Shown: piece after piece, positions 51,023-62,424 of the stretch
Layout of the letters: every line of letters starts with the position of its first letter
How positions within the stretch are numbered: the first letter of the stretch is position 1
Assembly (NCBI GenBank): GCA_026874595.1
Contig: CM049315.1
Location: 75,094,401-75,158,400, forward strand
Direction: 5' to 3'
DNA length: 64,000 bases
Origin: Sipunculus nudus
Lineage: Eukaryota > Annelida > Sipuncula > Golfingiida > Sipunculidae
Notes under the pieces: model-generated
Databases searched by the model: none
What the model was told of the DNA's origin: nothing
What the model saw: only the letters and a program-made list of their open reading frames with translations
Program-made: the position numbers and the translations under genes

Positions 51023-52253
51023 ATCCAGTGCCTCATGATGCGTCCAGCTACCAGTTTATCCAGTGCCTCATGATGCGTTCAGCTACCAGTTTATCCAGTG
51101 CCTCATGATGCGTCCAGCTACCAGTTTATCCAGTGCCTCATGATGCGTCCAGCTACCAGTTTATCCAGTGCCTCATGATGCGTTCAGCTACCAGTTTATC
51201 CAGTACCTCATGATGTGTTCTGCTACCAGTTTATCCAGTGCCTCATGATGCGTTCAGCTACCAGTTTATCCAGTGCCTCATGATGCGTCCAGCTACCAGT
51301 TTATCCAGTGCCTCATGATGCGTTCAGCTACCAGTTTATCCAGTGCCTCATGATGCGTCCAGCTACCAGTTTATCCAGTGCCTCATGATGCGTTCAGCTA
51401 CCAGTTTATCCAGTGCCTCATGATGCGTTCAGCTACCAGTTTATCCAGTACCTCATGATGTGTTCTGCTACCAGTTTATCCAGTGCCTCATGATGCGTTC
51501 AGCTACTAGTTTATCCAGTGCCTCATGATGTGTTCTGCTACTAGTTTATCCAGTGCCTCATGATGCGTTCAGCTACTAGTTTATCCAGTGCCTCATGATG
51601 TGTTCTGCTACCAGTTTATCCAGTGCCTCATGATGTGTTCAGCTACCAGTTTATCCAGTGCCTCATGATGTGTTCTGCTACCAGTTTATCCAGTGCCTCA
51701 TGATGCGTCCAGCTACCAGTTTATCCAGTGCCTCATGATGCGTTCAGCTACCAGTTTATCCAGTACCTCATGATGTGTTCTGCTACCAGTTTATCCAGTG
51801 CCTCATGATGCGTTCAGCTACCAGTTTATCCAGTGCCTCATGATGCGTCCAGCTACCAGTTTATCCAGTGCCTCATGATGCGTTCAGCTACCAGTTTATC
51901 CAGTGCCTCATGATGCGTCCAGCTACCAGTTTATCCAGTGCCTCATGATGCGTCCAGCTACCAGTTTATCCAGTGCCTCATGATGCGTTCAGCTACCAGT
52001 TTATCCAGTACCTCATGATGTGTTCTGCTACCAGTTTATCCAGTGCCTCATGATGCGTTCAGCTACCAGTTTATCCAGTGCCTCATGATGCGTCCAGCTA
52101 CCAGTTTATCCAGTGCCTCATGATGCGTTCAGCTACCAGTTTATCCAGTGCCTCATGATGCGTCCAGCTACCAGTTTATCCAGTGCCTCATGATGCGTTC
52201 AGCTACCAGTTTATCCAGTACCTAATGATGTGTTCTGCTACCAGTTTATCCAG
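50643..52253. repeat. 805-base (23-monomer) super-repeat, two copies
   Basis: The marker variant GTACCTCATGATGTGTTCTG occurs at 50643, 50958, 51203, 51448, 51763 and 52008. Spacings are 315, 245, 245, 315 and 245 bases, all multiples of 35. The pattern repeats with period 805 and partly overlaps the end of the 2.1 kb block. Confidence 0.7.
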
Positions 52254-52582
52254 TACCTCATGATGCGTTCAGCTACCAGTTTATCCAGTGCCTCATGATG
52301 CGTTCAGCTACCAGTTTATCCAGTGCCTCATGATGCGTTCAGCTACCAGTTTATCCAGTGCCTCATGATGCGTTCAGCTACTAGTTTATCCAGTGCCTCA
52401 TGATGCGTTAATGACCAGTTAATCGTATATATAAGCAAATACTAGCCCTGGAAATGGTTGACACTTCCTGCTCGATGATCGAAAGAAAATAACGAACGAT
52501 GATCAATTATTAATCGATTATTTTATGTACCTTTTGCATTTCGGTAAAACGTGAGTTTAATAGTCAGTATTCATTTAACTAG

Positions 52583-53012
52583 AAATCTGCATTAAATGGA
52601 ATGCTGCTAAAACAGTGTTTGCATCAAATAATTTACATTTATGAATAATTAATTACTGGGTTTCTGAATCTGCATCATGTCCCGGATCCACAGTAAAATC
52701 TAACCGATTCTTCTCGAAATGCCCAGCAAATTTCATAAGATGCCGTTCATGTTTGCGCGAGTTATGATTATGAACAAACACTCACACACAAACACACACA
52801 CAGGAATATTCAAAAATGTCAATCACATATGCAGGAATGAACCAGGGAAAATGGGCCGAATAGGTGAATGCTAACACGGGTTGGGGGAACTTCTGCCCGA
52901 GTGAACCTGAGAGCATGAGCCGAATAAGCCTAAGAGAATGCAAACACGTTTTTGGAGCACCCCACATTAAGGACCGCCTACATGACGGAGGGTTGAATGC
53001 AGATTTTTTAAT
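52583..53012. mobile_element. Head-to-head composite of two CCTCCGCCA-family halves
   Basis: From 52583 to about 52802 the left half lies in minus orientation (GCATCATGTCCCGGATCCAC, GCGCGAGTTATG, ACACACAAACACACACACAG). From about 52803 to 53012 the right half lies in plus orientation (GAATATTCAAAAATGTCAAT, GAGCCGAATAAGCC, GACGGAGGGTTGAATGCAGA). The junction is the CA-rich tract. It borders the right end of the satellite. Confidence 0.55.
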
Positions 53013-54100
53013 TTTGGTTACTAATTTTATCTCATTGCTGATAACTCAATCGAATAATCTAAATACGTTTACTTTGCTAAGTTGTATGGTTGTGCTTAAT
53101 GACCAAAATCTGCCTTTTATTTACCATGACAATGACAGAAAGTTAATGTTAACCAGCAATCCATACATCCACGCATTAAACAATGTTCACCAGTGTATGC
53201 GCAGCCTAAATACAGCATCAATTAAAGACTAATGGGCAAAACTTTGGCACATCACTGTTCCGCTTTAAAGTGCTGTATTCTTTTGCTTTCAATACTGAAG
53301 TCAACAAACTAGTCCAGTGAGCGAAAAGTCAGCTTTTAGCCTTAATTTAAGCAAATCTTTACTAAATATACGTTATCAACATAATTTCGCAATTAACTTT
53401 TACAGTACTATAACGCGATAGCGTTATACTTTATAGAACATTTGTTTAATGCATTTTTTTCTAATTTGAAAGCGAATGTTAGACCTTGACCCAAACCTCC
53501 TCTATATGACGTGAACACAACCGATAAATGTGAAATGAATTACAAATAGTTGAATATGCCAAAACGAAATCGACAAGTCACCTGGACGCACTTTGTGACA
53601 TTGTTAAACGAACTGATTGACCTTGTCTTTGTTATTCCCTGAAAACTTTCCTACGCGTCAATCACAGATAAAAAATCAAATATATGTCGTTAAATTGTAA
53701 TACAAATGAAAAGTTCCTGTTTGAAAATGTTTTAATAGAAGTATACTCTACATTTTGTATCCAAAGTTTTTTGCTAAAAAAGGGGGAAATAATCTAATAT
53801 ATCTAGTATAATAAGCTTAGTACGAATTTTGTAGATTTCACGACATCAAGGTCTAATACGTCTTGTGTTCGACAAAAACTTTATATTTTTGAGATTATTG
53901 AGGACCCCAACATTCAATAAGATTCTGTTATGTAAACTTGTTTATGGGTGTGTCCTTTGTCCTTATTCGTATTTTATCTTTATATTTCTTGGTATAAAAA
54001 ATGAACAGATTGCAATATATTGAACAGTATAATGAACATATGGATGTTTTGAAAAATATAGTCAGGGAATATTTGAAGGATAGAATTAAACTATACTCAC

Positions 54101-54386
54101 GGTTCCTGGAAACTGAGCAGTTTGAAGAGAGTCTGATCCTCTTGATAAACACACCTGCCAGTACTAATCACTCTCTTGTGGATACATATTAAACTGCTGT
54201 AGGGACAGTCCTTGCCGATCCGTCGGCTAATTGTGTATTTTGAACCGTGAAAACGGATTTCGTTTTGAGAGAGCCACCGACTTGAATTCCCTAGGTATAT
54301 GGTCTCGGCTATCCATAATCGTGGCGTATGTTCGTCTATAGGTTCCCATAGGTATGAAGGAAAATTGCATATTGCTGCAACCGGCA
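54101..54386 (-). CDS. Internal exon of a cysteine-containing extracellular-type protein
   Basis: This is the best-supported exon in the window. It is 286 bases long with a textbook acceptor (TCTGCTTTTGTTTTTGCAG) and a perfect donor core (GGAACC|GTGAGTATAG). It enters in phase 1, leaves in phase 2, and has 94 open codons. It starts PVAAICNFPSYLWEP, has N-glycosylation-like NSS near residue 31, and carries four cysteines (C-N-F-P near the start, then DCPYSSLICIH and GRCVYQE). It ends TLFKLLSFQE. The spacing C-FP...W...C...C...C and many beta-type alternations suggest an extracellular or luminal module. It faintly recalls cysteine-rich modules of large invertebrate membrane proteins (the DUF7042-7045 type), from memory only. 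A plus-strand ORF (54001-54192) overlaps the left end and is rejected. Confidence 0.55.
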
Positions 54387-55229
54387 CTGCAAAAACAAAA
54401 GCAGAACGCATATAAAAATACAAGTATGTATACGAATACTTTTATATAATGGTATATTACTAATGGATATGTGCCGTATGTATCGTAATACTTTGTAGAT
54501 ATTCAACAAAATGTGAATATGAATCATTACCGGATATATATATATATATTTAATAGACATATGCAGTACCATGCATAGTGTAAGGCCGTCATATTATTAT
54601 TATCATATTGCGAGAGAAAACGACCCGAATGCGGTCTTATATGAATCACAGGTTCTATCGCATCGCGGACTTCTCCTACAAGGAATTAGGGACACTTACA
54701 TGTGCTCCTTCGCCCAAAATAAGTATTTCCATCCGTTCTGTTTATATACAGATATCTCCATATTTGTGCTGTTACTTATTTTTGTAATTTTGTGTACCAT
54801 TACGATGCTAAATTATACCACAAGACATCATTTCACATCGCAGAGGAAAGAAAGTCGTTTATAAAAATTAATATAAATAGAGTTTTTTTATTTCCATCAT
54901 AATAAACACAATCTTTTTGTATTCCCCTAAGGTTTTGCCGTTAAAGACGCATTAGACTGAAAGAGTGTCTTACTTAAACTTCAGGAGAAGAGGAGTTTTA
55001 AAAACTGAAACTGCTACATAAATGCCCATCACTACACCTATTCCTTATTTTAATATTACTTTCTCATAACCGAGTATTCTATCCGTATAAATAGTAATTG
55101 CCAAATGAAAAATTATTGGAGCACATGACCCTCAAAATGATGACATGTTCACAAAGTTTCATATTTTTATCAACAATCTTTCCGTAAAACTAATAGAGGG
55201 TCGCAATGAAATTTCCCATGTTTATTTAC

Positions 55230-55325
55230 GCGACCATTATATTTTTTGTCTTGGACTCGGGAATGTATCACTGACGTCGCTAAGTGAGCGTCCATATATA
55301 TCGCATACGGCGTCATCTGATACCG
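55230..55325 (-). CDS. Weak candidate exon (32 codons)
   Basis: An acceptor with a fair pyrimidine tract (CGCCTCCTTTATCAG) and a moderate donor (GGTCGC|GTAAAT) bound an open frame beginning RYQMTPYAIYMDAHLATS. Base composition is GC-richer than the flanks, with several CpGs. It is phase 0 to 0, so it could follow the 59.3 kb exon. A second frame and the opposite strand are also open here, so coding status and strand are uncertain. Confidence 0.18.
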
Positions 55326-55789
55326 CTGATAAAGGAGGCGTTTGACCGTCACCGACAGCGTGCACCTCTACTCTATCATGTGGGAAATTTTATTTCTTTC
55401 TCAATCAGACTCGGATCAAGTTGAAAATGCCACCATAACAAGTGAATGATTGAACCATTCTGGTGCCGGTATCACTGGCGTGTGGAAATGAAGCTTCATG
55501 CACGAGGGGCCGACGTCCCCAAAACTGAACCATACCGTTAACAATGGAAGCTTTCAGATCAGATGGAAGGCCAGCACGATCAGATAAATAGTGTGAAGTC
55601 CAAAACCCTGCAAAAATTGGTCTTAGGTGTTTCTTTGCTCTAAAACGTTATGTCCAGGCCGCAGGAACATGCAGATCATAGCTACTTTTTTTTACTCATA
55701 TGAGGATTGAAGATAAGATTAGATAAAGATTATATACGTAATTTATTTCCAGTTTATTTTTTTTCGATTATATTATACATGAACTAAAA

Positions 55790-56190
55790 ATCTGCATTCT
55801 AGGGATTGAAAGCCTCCGCAATATTGAATTCCCTATTCTGGTATGCTCGTGTTTGCATTTACTTATTCGGTCCATATTCGAGGTTCTTTCGTATTAATTC
55901 GTGTTGGGCACTCTAGTGTGACCTGAACACGTGACCTGGCCACATTGGTAACTTATTTTTTGTCTATATTTCCAGGGTTCATTCTTGCAGACGTGACTGT
56001 AAATTTGAGAATAATCCTCAATGACGTTCCTGAATCTGGACCATGTTCCGGATCCACATAAAAATCTTATCGATTCTTCATTACCCAAATCCCGAAATGC
56101 CCAAAGATTCCGTTCATTACTACGTGAGTTATGTTGTAAATAATCGCACAAAGAAACGCAAAAACGGGAATGAACTCATAGCGGAGGCAT
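55790..56190 (-). mobile_element. CCTCCGCCA-family element, full length, minus orientation
   Basis: The complement of the 3' end (AAAATCTGCATTC, AAGCCTCCGCAATA) is at 55790 and the complement of the 5' end (ATAGCGGAGGCA) near 56180. The middle includes GGACCATGTTCCGGATCCAC. Confidence 0.7.
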
Positions 56191-57787
56191 TTTATATCAT
56201 TCGAAAGTTTCTATTAAAGGTTACTAATAATTTTATCTTATTTCCTCTCGAAACGTAGGTTCCGCTGAGATTTTGAAACAAGGATTATTTTGAATAAGTT
56301 CTATTTTGTAAATTACCCATTGTCGTACCCATGTCCAGGATCTCCAATTGTCATGACATGCTGAATTAATTGAAACAGCCAATTGTATCACACCAACGTT
56401 ATTTCATCTGAATTAAGTAAACCTGGGGAAAGATAGCGTGAATGAATTAAGCAACATACCACATACGGAGCTGATCTTGAATAAACATAATTCACTGAAT
56501 CATAAAAAAGTAGAATCCATCGCAATCAGGCGACTTGAAAACAGGCCTTTTTCTCGAGCTTATGACTCTTAATAGTTTGTTTCATGTCCAATCAATGTTA
56601 ATGCTAGCAAATGCATACAAGAAAAAAGTCGGCCTATCAAGGTGCCATCACGTATGCTTTTAAAGACAGTCTTTGCAGAGCCTTTCACACCGGAATCAAT
56701 GGAATTTTTTTATTCACTCTTAATTTTAAAGCCCGTAGTCATTGTAACACTTTGCCACTTTCACTGAGCCTAATACTGCGCTCCTAAAAGTTGGATGACA
56801 TATCAGGCCGAAAATATCAATTTGACCCCGAATCAAAAGAAGTAATTTGCCAATTATTAGAATTTTTTTCCCAAGGTTATAGAAATAGTAATAATGCCGA
56901 TTTCCTTTCTTTCAGTTGTGTTTTTACCTGTTTAGCAGCATAATTATCTCACTGTTTTCCCCTGGTCAAATAATTTTTACAAATACATTTTATAAAAAGG
57001 TGAAAAAAATCTCGAACTGAAGTTTTAAAAAGTGCTTAAGAAACCAACCTTTATTGGCTTAGTCGTGGTTCATGTAAGGAAGATGTTCCATGTGTAATGG
57101 AACCACTGGCAATATCATTAAAATCAATTTGAGTTATGTGTTTCTCTGAAGTCCTAAATGGCAAACGGGTGTCTTGAAATTAAAGTCGTATACATTCATC
57201 TTTGACGGTAAAGAGGCGACCCGAGAGCAGGACTACGCATGATGAGAGAACATTAACCTATACACATATCGATGTGATGGGAAAATAATTGGTCTTCAGG
57301 GTCACTGATTCGTGGATGCGGAACAAAGGGGGAACTTCCCGGAAAGTTAATGGAAATAAGAAACATGAGAGTGTAAGGTGGCATTACCTTGCACGTTATG
57401 TACAAATGATGTGTCTTTTAAATGAGCCAAGGACAGTTCCATGCATCGCTAATCACTTTTACTTTTACTGCAGCGTCTGGGGAATTCCTTTTTTTAAATA
57501 GACTTCTTGTAACTGTCATTTGACATTCACAGCTTAGACCTAGAAACTTTATGGTTCATGTAGAAATTATATTAACGTAGTCTGACTTTGAAATTATGAT
57601 TCACCTATCCCACGATATTCGAGCAAATTAAAATTTTGCTGATGCTTCTATGAAAATTCTTTCTCCGGGTACTGGGGGTGGTTTCTCGCTGGCAAACCAG
57701 TGTCACAACTGAAAAAATTGCAAAAATCATCCCTCAAGGGAGATTCTGTCCTAGGAGGATTTATTGCGATTTAGACCGCATTAATTG

Positions 57788-58165
57788 TCTCCGCCTGGAG
57801 GGTATGCATTCATTCCCGTACGTGTGTGTGTATTTGTGTGTTTCTGTTCACAACAAAACTCACGTAGTCATTAATGGGATCCCACGAAATTTTGGGATAA
57901 TCTCCGAAATAGGCCAATGAAGATTCGATAAGAATTTTGTGGCTCATGAACCAAATCCAGGAAGGACTTACAGGAATATTCACAAATGTACATTTACATA
58001 TGCACGACTTAACATGAAAATATGAGCCGAATAAGTGAATGCAAACAGTTAACCTGGAAATATGCGTCAATAAGTGAATGAAAACTCGGGTTGCTGAGTA
58101 CCCAACATTAAGGACAGCCCATTTGGCAATGGCCTGCGTTCCTGAGAATGCATATTTCTAATTTG
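57788..58165 (+). mobile_element. CCTCCGCCA-family element, full length
   Basis: It begins TGTCTCCGCCTGGAGGGTAT and carries the GTGTGTGTATTTGTGTGTTT tract and AAAACTCACGTAGTCA. A duplicated GAATAAGTGAATGCAAAC-like piece lies inside, and it ends CCTGCGTTCCTGAGAATGCA. Confidence 0.7.
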
Positions 58166-59192
58166 GAGCCATTATTAAACAGTATGCAGTAATATTGAAT
58201 ACACAAAGTATGGTAGAAGAAAGGTCATGGGAACGGTCATGATAATAATGGAACAAAAAACAAATACATAAAACTTGTATATTGTCTAATTATGGGATAA
58301 CATTTATATATGCCTCTGATTATGCCATATACATGTGTTCATGGTAGGAGAAATAACTGGAAAAACGTTAATAAAACTATTGCAAAAACACTTTGTACTC
58401 ATGTTAAGGTAGAAAGCGAGACACAGATTGCTATGCACCGAATGTTATAAACGATATCAAATCATAACAAAAGAATATACAAAAAAATGAAAGTGTTTAC
58501 CTTTATGGAATTATTAGTGTCCGAATTATTAATAAAATATGATATGATGTACTGTTCATAGCACAAGAAATAAATGGAGGGCGTTAAAGATGTAGAATAC
58601 AGAAAATACAAACACACAATATAGTGATAACTACATTAGCCGCGGATACACGACTCAGTAGGCATTTATATTAGACCACGAGTGATGAATTAACACAAAA
58701 TAATACATGTGCACGCACTAACCAATCTGAAAATCCATTTCTATGCATGGTAACAAGTCATTTTCTGTATCGCGTTCAAGTTGGCTACCGTCCAGTAATC
58801 CGTGGAAGTCATCCTTGTATTCAAGTGGTTAGACATTTAACAAACATGCAGAGGGATTTTTTTTGTTTGTCTAGTTTTATTAATGGTTCAAGGGATATCT
58901 TTAGTTAATAGACGTCAGATATCGGAATAAGCCGTCAGATATGGGGACAGGCCCCTTTAATTCGCCTCAGTTGTGCTTTGTGGCTGTGCTACGCGGTATT
59001 ACATGATCATCATAATATCACGATATAAATATCTGAATATTTCCCACACACTCCCTATATTCTTTATATTCATCCATCAATGTCAATCTTACGTCAGGAT
59101 TCGGATCTTGCATTGCGTATCATTCGGTTCCTTGCACGAAAACATAGCTATGATAGTGTTACATGTTCAACATAATAAAAATATAAAGGTAC

Positions 59193-59306
59193 CTTGGTTT
59201 TATGGTTATGAATTGACATGAAAGACAATATAATGACAGAGATCAATAACATTATGACAGAACATCCTACATACACGATTACTTTAAATGCTTCCATTTT
59301 CTCTAG
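59193..59306 (-). CDS. Candidate exon encoding a signal anchor or transmembrane helix
   Basis: The exon has 38 codons, phase 0 to phase 0. The acceptor is CCCACCAG|CTAGAG and the donor CCAAG|GTACCT. It encodes a short charged lead with a Met (LEKMEAFK), then about 23 hydrophobic residues (VIVYVGCSVIMLLISVIILS), then HNHKTK at the donor. The layout fits a type II signal anchor, or a signal peptide if translation starts at the internal Met. An upstream in-frame ATG at 59342 offers another start if this is the first exon. It joins in phase to the 62.4 kb exon. A link to the 54.4 kb exon needs at least one more exon of length 1 mod 3 that I could not settle. The family is not recognised. Confidence 0.4.
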
Positions 59307-59649
59307 CTGGTGGGCATAGTGTTTCGGTGCCGACGGGGTCATGTCTGGTCAACATCCATTATAAAAGCTTTTCCGGAACCTTTAAATGATAGCGCACAAA
59401 AATTCTTCGGAAGGATCTACGCGACTGTTGCATTGACATCTTTGCATAACAGGATGACAAAATCTGACCTTGCTAGACACGTGTTATTTCATGCAAGATG
59501 GAGAATTTACAGATGTGAAATATTTCTCTTCCATTTTATGAAAATGAATATAAAGGAATCTTGTTGTTATGAGGCAGATTTACATATTTTAAGTGGATAT
59601 GACTGCCATAGGGTCGACAACATAGAGATGAGGTTTTCTTTTTTTTAAT

Positions 59650-59966
59650 ATTTTTGTTGGAGGTAACCGCCTCTTTTTTCAATGCTTGTTTACTAAGTAT
59701 GAACATCTGCAGAATTCCATCCCGTTTTTGGAATAAATGACAGGGCAGTAGCTGACGCTGGCGTTTACAAGGCCCGGGGGTTTAATGGTCTCCATTGCTG
59801 GGTCATACCACCGAGGAGCCCCAAAAGGTGTGAAACATGAAACATGACCGCTTTTCACTGCTTTCCATTTTGGGCCGACCGTGAAAAAAAAATCTCCTCG
59901 CCTCGATGGAGATTCGAACTCACGATCTCCCGCCATTGAGACCCGTTCTCTACTCCTAGACCACAA
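59650..59966 (-). mobile_element. tRNA-derived SINE, minus orientation
   Basis: Read on the minus strand, the tRNA-like head (GTGGTCTAGGAGTAGAGAAC, then GATCGTGAGTTCGAATCTCC) lies at the right end and the tail GAGGCGGTTACCTCCAAC at the left. The B box is close to consensus GTTCGAATC. It is the best-preserved promoter of the family here. Confidence 0.75.
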
Positions 59967-60146
59967 AAGGCAGTCATGATTTTCTTATACAATGAAAGGC
60001 ATGTTATTTCTTAATTTTAAATCCGTGAAAAGTTGAGAATTTAATAAACACTTTCCAGAGCTCCGGTTGGACAAGATATGAGGGGGGTTTCCGGCGTGAG
60101 AGGCAATAACCCCCATGTATATGCCCGGATATTCTATTACCATTGT

Positions 60147-60237
60147 TACCGCCAGGAGGGTATACGTTCATTCCACAATGGGGATCCCCCCGCCGCCCCC
60201 ATGGCAGAGGCTTGCATTCCTCAGAATGCAGATTTCT
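60147..60237 (+). mobile_element. Deletion derivative of the CCTCCGCCA family
   Basis: Only the two ends remain: TACCGCCAGGAGGGTATACG and CATGGCAGAGGCTTGCATTC, followed by CTCAGAATGCAGATTTC. They are separated by a short C-rich spacer. Confidence 0.6.
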
Positions 60238-60239
60238 TG

Positions 60240-62200
60240 TTTATGTTTTTCTTTTTCTCCCAGTATGATTGTTCAAAGTCGGTTCTTTTTTTCTAAGATC
60301 TTGTCTCGTCCAATCAAACTACACAGAATTCATGAAAAAAAAGAAGAAAAGGACCATCTTTTTTATCTGATTACTTTTTGTTTAAAACCCTAACATGGTC
60401 TCCTGAGATGTAACCACTGCTCGTCCCTTTTAAAGTTTGTAAACTCAGAGAAGTACCCAAGGTCTGAAAGCACATAATGTTATTCGATTTTCCTGATTTA
60501 GATTAACAGTGATTCAACTTAAATTTAAGTTCAAAAGTTTAAATTACATGAATGAGATTGAATGTTTAAGGGTTTAATTAAAATTTTTTAGAATTACCAA
60601 ATATCTATAAAACATGACCGGAACACGACTTATAAAGTTTCGATTCAGTGATTAAACATCAAAACAACGAGATTATCATTAATAACCATATTGAAATGGG
60701 AATATTGCCAGGTAAAATGATGAAATTCAAATTGAAGTTAATGTCTGCAATGAGCCAACCGCAAGGTAACATTCTAAATGCAAACCAGGGGAGCTACCTA
60801 TTTTTTCGCGCTTCTATAGCCGGGTAATCGGATTTTCTGTGCACGCACATATGGTAAACGGGTTATACAAGCAGAAGGCGAAGCCGGGGGTGCGGAACAG
60901 TGGCGTCTTATTAGGTTCATGACGTCGCGCTGTTAGCTCGGAAGAGACGCACCATAGCGACAATGTGTCTAGCATTCACCGGGTCGACCAAACGTCTGGC
61001 TAATGATTTCTGATTGTCACATCATCAAACAGATCAGAAGGGATTTCACCCAGGCGGTGTACTGGATATGTGAGGCTCCATGCATATTTTACCATGATAT
61101 TTTCCATCATTTATCTCCATCACTTTGTGTGTCTTCCACTTGCTTCCGTATAATCCTTCATTAAATACACGACTTCATATTATACAGAAAAGCTAATAAA
61201 ATGTTGAGAAACTTCATATTTTGAGCAAAATATTAATACCGAGTTTTTACAGTAAAACCACCAACTTGACCTTGATAAAGTGGACACATTTTCGAGATGG
61301 TCGTCCAAGTGAAGTCTTTTGAAGCAACATTTTGTTGCACTTATCATGTAAGACTCTCTGATGGTTGAACTGGTGTGGTTTTGAGAAGTTTTTTGTTGTA
61401 CTGATTATCCTTGATTGCATAATAGTCACGAGTTATCAGGGACTTTTTTACTTATTATTGAAGAATGACACAGTAAAAGGTGCGTGTAATCACATATATA
61501 TGTGATATATATATATATATATGGCGTTCAGGTAAGCGAAATACATGTGTCATTGTGTCATGTGTACAGACGCTCGAGATTGCTGTGGGACGCAGGGCTA
61601 TCGGGCTCCATGCGGAGGCGCGCTTTCTGGCTGTAGTTCATTAAGGATTTTCTTTTTTTTTTATTATTAAAGGTATGATATTAAAAATATTGATTCGATT
61701 TTTTTATGCACCCTTTAAAATTATTTATTTTACAGATAATTTTTTTTAGTGTACATTCTCATATATAGATACTATTTTTCCTTGTTGAGACTTTTATGTA
61801 TGTCATGCATGCTATCTACTTCTATATTGTACTGATGTCTTAATGTCATTAGTATCATGTTTCAGATTGTAGCAGGACCTCATTGACAAACAACGATTGC
61901 TGAATGACATATCCTGTTGAAATATATTGCAATAAATAAATAGTGACCTCCAAATTCCTATGAGACTCTGCAAAATTTTAACCCTGCGAGTCCTGCACTC
62001 TAAATATTCTAGCTATACAAAGTCATATATATACTACATATATAATATATGTATTTTATAAAATAAGATGAGAAGAATGGTCCTGTAAGGGAGCATAGCG
62101 TGTATTACACAAGTGGGGTCCACGACTCCTCATTATATGAACGAGATCGTTATTTTATTTTTTTTTTTGAGAGAGAGAATTTCTGAGGGTGTTAACTATA
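60240..62200. other. No gene seen
   Basis: AT-rich, with a GC-richer patch near 60.8-61.0 kb and a short AT microsatellite. Confidence 0.4.
61488..61522. repeat. Short AT-rich palindromic microsatellite
   Basis: ATCACATATATATGTGAT palindrome followed by (AT)n. Confidence 0.7.
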
Positions 62201-62338
62201 GCATGTTATTTTTATTTCTCCCGGCTAATTTGTCTTAATATCAAACTGTAGATCAATGAAAGGATGAAAGTGCACATGTTACGCGAGATCAATGACTGCG
62301 CAAATAATGATGCGTGAACGCCGCACATAAAAACTATG

Positions 62339-62348
62339 GTCACGTGAC
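62339..62348. promoter_or_regulatory. Perfect palindromic E-box GTCACGTGAC
   Basis: This ten-base palindrome matches the CLEAR/M-box type site bound by MITF/TFEB-family bHLH-zip factors in other animals. It begins a few bases inside the intron after the 62.4 kb minus exon, partly overlapping the donor region. Function is inferred from the motif alone. Confidence 0.25.
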
Positions 62349-62352
62349 TTAC

Positions 62353-62424
62353 CATTGAGTACAAGCTGATATCAGCTTTACGTTTCTCTGGTGTTAAATA
62401 CGCTTTGACACCGTTTAGGGACAT
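62353..62424 (-). CDS. Candidate first coding exon of a minus-strand gene
   Basis: A start codon with A at -3 opens a 24-codon exon, MSLNGVKAYLTPEKRKADIS and four more residues, ending exactly at a strong donor (CAATG|GTAAGTCAC). It leaves in phase 0. The frame is also open for about eleven codons upstream of the ATG, so this could be an internal exon, but no good acceptor is visible there. The peptide is charged and lacks a signal sequence, which suits a short cytosolic N-terminus. The next leftward exon candidate (59306-59193) enters in phase 0 and encodes a membrane segment, so joining the two gives a signal-anchor protein. The GC-rich segment about 220 bases upstream would be the promoter. 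I do not recognise the family. Confidence 0.4.

Larger units (their letters stand above)
46343..52421. repeat. Satellite array, 35-base monomer, about 174 copies
   Basis: Uninterrupted head-to-tail copies of a 35-base unit starting GTGCCTCATGATGCGTTCAG and ending CTACCAGTTTATCCA. Common variants are GCGTcCAG, GtGTTCtGC, CTACtAG, GTaCCTC and ATcCGTTC. These recur in fixed orders, which shows higher-order units. A 29-base monomer lacking 6 bases (GATGCGGCTTACAG) occurs twice, at 47373 and 49399. The monomer contains an imperfect 12-base dyad (GCCTCATGATGC) centred on TCATGA. Since 35 is not a multiple of 3 and TCATGA supplies a stop, every frame closes about every 105 bases, so the array is non-coding; slightly longer ORFs reflect variant monomers. 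Edges decay within one monomer on each side. Confidence 0.97.

Noticed and set aside
46343-52421. Regular short repeats resembling a CRISPR array
   Set aside because: Head-to-tail monomers without unique spacers in a eukaryotic-type sequence; this is a satellite.
54001-54192. Plus-strand ORF MNRLQYIEQYNEHMDVLKNI and onward
   Set aside because: It overlaps the better-supported minus exon, has no splice support, and its codons mirror the minus reading.
54571-54864. Plus-strand 97-codon ORF with a hydrophobic stretch
   Set aside because: No promoter, splice site pair or family. Hydrophobicity comes from AT-rich codons, and the minus strand carries equally plausible exon signals.
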